Source: an uncultured bacterium
Lineage (GTDB): Bacteria > Auribacterota > Tritonobacteria > UBA1439
Direction of reading: 5' to 3'
DNA: 6,261 bases
Assembly: GCA_937858775.1 (NCBI GenBank)
Contig: CALLYX010000443.1
Coordinates: forward strand, 1-6,261
This document shows, piece by piece, positions 5,252 through 6,261 of this stretch (position 1 is its first letter; every line of letters begins with the position of its first letter). Below the pieces are notes generated by a model that saw only the letters and a program-made list of their open reading frames with translations, did no database searches and was not told the DNA's origin. The position numbers and the translations under genes were made by a program.

Positions 5252-5577
5252 AGGCGGGAATCATACGCTGCAGGGAGACCGAGGATATCTGCCCCGGGAC
5301 GGCCGATTTTCTCGCGGCCGCGAAGGGGACCGGGGCGTTCAGGAAGACCGGTCCCGTCGAGATCGTCGGCTACGTCACCTGCGGCGGCTGTCCCGGCAAA
5401 CGGGCCGTCCCGAGGGCGCTCGAACTCGCGGCGCGCGGCGCGGGGATCGTCGCCCTCGCCTCGTGCATGAGCAAGGGCAACCCGATCCGGTTCCCCTGCC
5501 CTCACTTCGAGGCGATCCGGAAGGCGGTCGCCCGCGCCCTGCCGGACGGGGTGCGCATCCTCGACTGGACGCACTGA
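5248..5577 (+). CDS. CGGC-domain putative metal-binding protein
   Basis: This 109-aa protein starts MKAGIIRCRETEDICPGTAD and carries YVTCGGCPGKRAV, the signature of the CGGC domain family. A second cysteine set follows (ASCMSKGNPIRFPCPHFE). Family members are small cytoplasmic proteins thought to bind metal through these cysteines; no reaction is established. The domain begins at the first residue of this start, which supports 5248, with GGAG at 5236-5239 as ribosome site. An earlier in-frame ATG at 5173 overlaps the methyltransferase stop as ATGA and would add 25 Pro/Arg/Gly-rich residues (134 aa in total). That start cannot be excluded. Its location between the methyltransferase fusion and ferredoxin-ATPase 2 fits a metal-handling accessory role. 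Confidence 0.85.
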   Translation: MKAGIIRCRETEDICPGTADFLAAAKGTGAFRKTGPVEIVGYVTCGGCPGKRAVPRALELAARGAGIVALASCMSKGNPIRFPCPHFEAIRKAVARALPDGVRILDWTH

Positions 5578-5584
5578 GGAGGGG
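5578..5584 (+). promoter_or_regulatory. Ribosome binding site for the GTG start of ATPase 2
   Basis: GGAGGGG sits directly after the CGGC stop codon and 5 nt before GTG at 5590. It identifies GTG as the start of a gene that has no suitable ATG before its Walker A motif. Confidence 0.75.
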
Positions 5585-5589
5585 CCGCG

Positions 5590-6261
5590 GTGAAGGAAAT
5601 AGTGGTCATAAGCGGCAAGGGGGGGACGGGCAAGACGAGCATAGCGGCTTCATTCGCCGTCCTGGCGGACCGGCCCGTCGTCGCAGACTGCGACGTCGAC
5701 GCGGCCGACCTGCACCTCATCCTCGCCCCGGAGCCGCGCGAGCGCCACGAATTCCGCAGCGGGCGCGTGGCGGTTGTCCGCCCCGCCGACTGCACGGGCT
5801 GCGGCGTCTGCGCCGGGCTGTGCCGCTTCGGCGCGGCGGCGCCGGCCGGCGGCGGGACCGTTTACGCGATCGACCCCGTCTCCTGCGAGGGGTGCGGGGT
5901 CTGCGTGCGCTTCTGCCCGGCGCGGGCCATCGACTTCCCCGAGCGGCTCTGCGGCGAGTGGATGGTATCGGAGACGCGCTGCGGCCCGATGGTGCACGCC
6001 CGCCTCGCGGCGGCTGTCGGAAACTCCGGCAAGCTGGTCGCCACCGTGCGGCGCGAGGCCCGGCGCGTGGCGGCGGAGGCGGACCGCGGCCTCATAGTCG
6101 TGGACGGTCCGCCGGGGATCGGATGCCCGGTGATCGCCTCCGTCGGCGGCGCCTCCCTCGTGGTCGCCGTGGCGGAGGCCACCGTCTCCGGCGCGCACGA
6201 CCTCGACCGCGTCCTCTCGCTCGCGCGCCACTTCAACGTGAGGGCGGCGGTTTGCGTGAAC
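5590..6261 (+). CDS. MinD/Mrp-family P-loop ATPase with inserted ferredoxin domain (copy 2), 3' partial
   Basis: At least 224 residues are encoded from a GTG start, and the frame is still open at the right edge. Walker A is GKGGTGKTS (9-17), with DCDVDAADLH at 33-42. Two 4Fe-4S motifs follow: CTGCGVCAGLC (Cys 68, 71, 74, 78) and CEGCGVCVRFC (Cys 99, 102, 105, 109). Next come WMVSETRCGPMVHARL and NSGKLVATVRREARR, conserved in this subfamily, and Walker B-like IVVDGPPGIGCPVI (169-182). It is a diverged paralogue of the ATPase at 2199-3062. Such pairs usually sit side by side and are thought to act together in Fe-S or metal-cluster handling; here five other genes' worth of sequence (FmdB to CGGC) separates them. 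Two extra cysteines, 121 and 131, lie after the ferredoxin insert. About 60-70 C-terminal residues are probably missing. Confidence 0.92.
   Translation, partial: MKEIVVISGKGGTGKTSIAASFAVLADRPVVADCDVDAADLHLILAPEPRERHEFRSGRVAVVRPADCTGCGVCAGLCRFGAAAPAGGGTVYAIDPVSCEGCGVCVRFCPARAIDFPERLCGEWMVSETRCGPMVHARLAAAVGNSGKLVATVRREARRVAAEADRGLIVVDGPPGIGCPVIASVGGASLVVAVAEATVSGAHDLDRVLSLARHFNVRAAVCVN

Noticed and set aside
1..6261. tRNA, rRNA, CRISPR array, insertion sequence or phage genes
   Set aside because: No cloverleaf, regularly spaced repeat array, transposase frame or terminal inverted repeat pair was seen by eye on either strand.

Overview
The window is GC-rich, densely packed bacterial DNA in which every supported gene lies on the + strand. 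It carries most of a sigma-54-controlled cluster of iron-sulfur and metal-centre proteins. The closest theme known to me is the 'orange protein' (ORP) / Mrp-MinD ATPase locus of strict anaerobes such as Desulfovibrio: a NifX/NifB-like cofactor-binding protein, two P-loop ATPases with inserted ferredoxin domains, and a dedicated sigma-54 activator. The gene content (paired ferredoxin-ATPases, DUF5320 protein, FmdB zinc ribbon, radical SAM enzyme, CGGC protein) points to an anaerobe of the Desulfobacterota type or a similar GC-rich candidate lineage. Species cannot be assigned from the sequence alone.

Layout. Bases 2-1138 hold the C-terminal part of a PAS / AAA+ / Fis-HTH sigma-54 enhancer-binding protein, cut by the left edge. 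Bases 1139-1333 are a regulatory intergenic region. It has an inverted repeat just after the stop codon, a perfect 18-bp palindrome (1166-1183) that looks like an upstream activator site, and a near-consensus -24/-12 promoter (1269-1284). Next come a NifX/NifB-like cofactor-binding protein (1334-1750), a DUF5320 Gly/Arg-rich protein with a C-terminal coiled coil (1784-2143), ferredoxin-ATPase 1 (2199-3062), an FmdB zinc ribbon (3049-3297), a COG0731-type radical SAM protein (3294-4235), a J-domain/methyltransferase fusion (4232-5176), a CGGC-domain protein (5248-5577), and ferredoxin-ATPase 2 (5590 to the right edge, GTG start).

The genes overlap or are closely spaced (14-nt overlap, two ATGA junctions, short gaps), so they probably form one operon read from the sigma-54 promoter. 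The two ATPases probably act together, perhaps as a heterodimer, to load or move a metal or Fe-S cluster onto the small NifX-like protein. The four genes between them are accessory. The J-domain/methyltransferase fusion is the least expected of these and is the best candidate here for undescribed biology.
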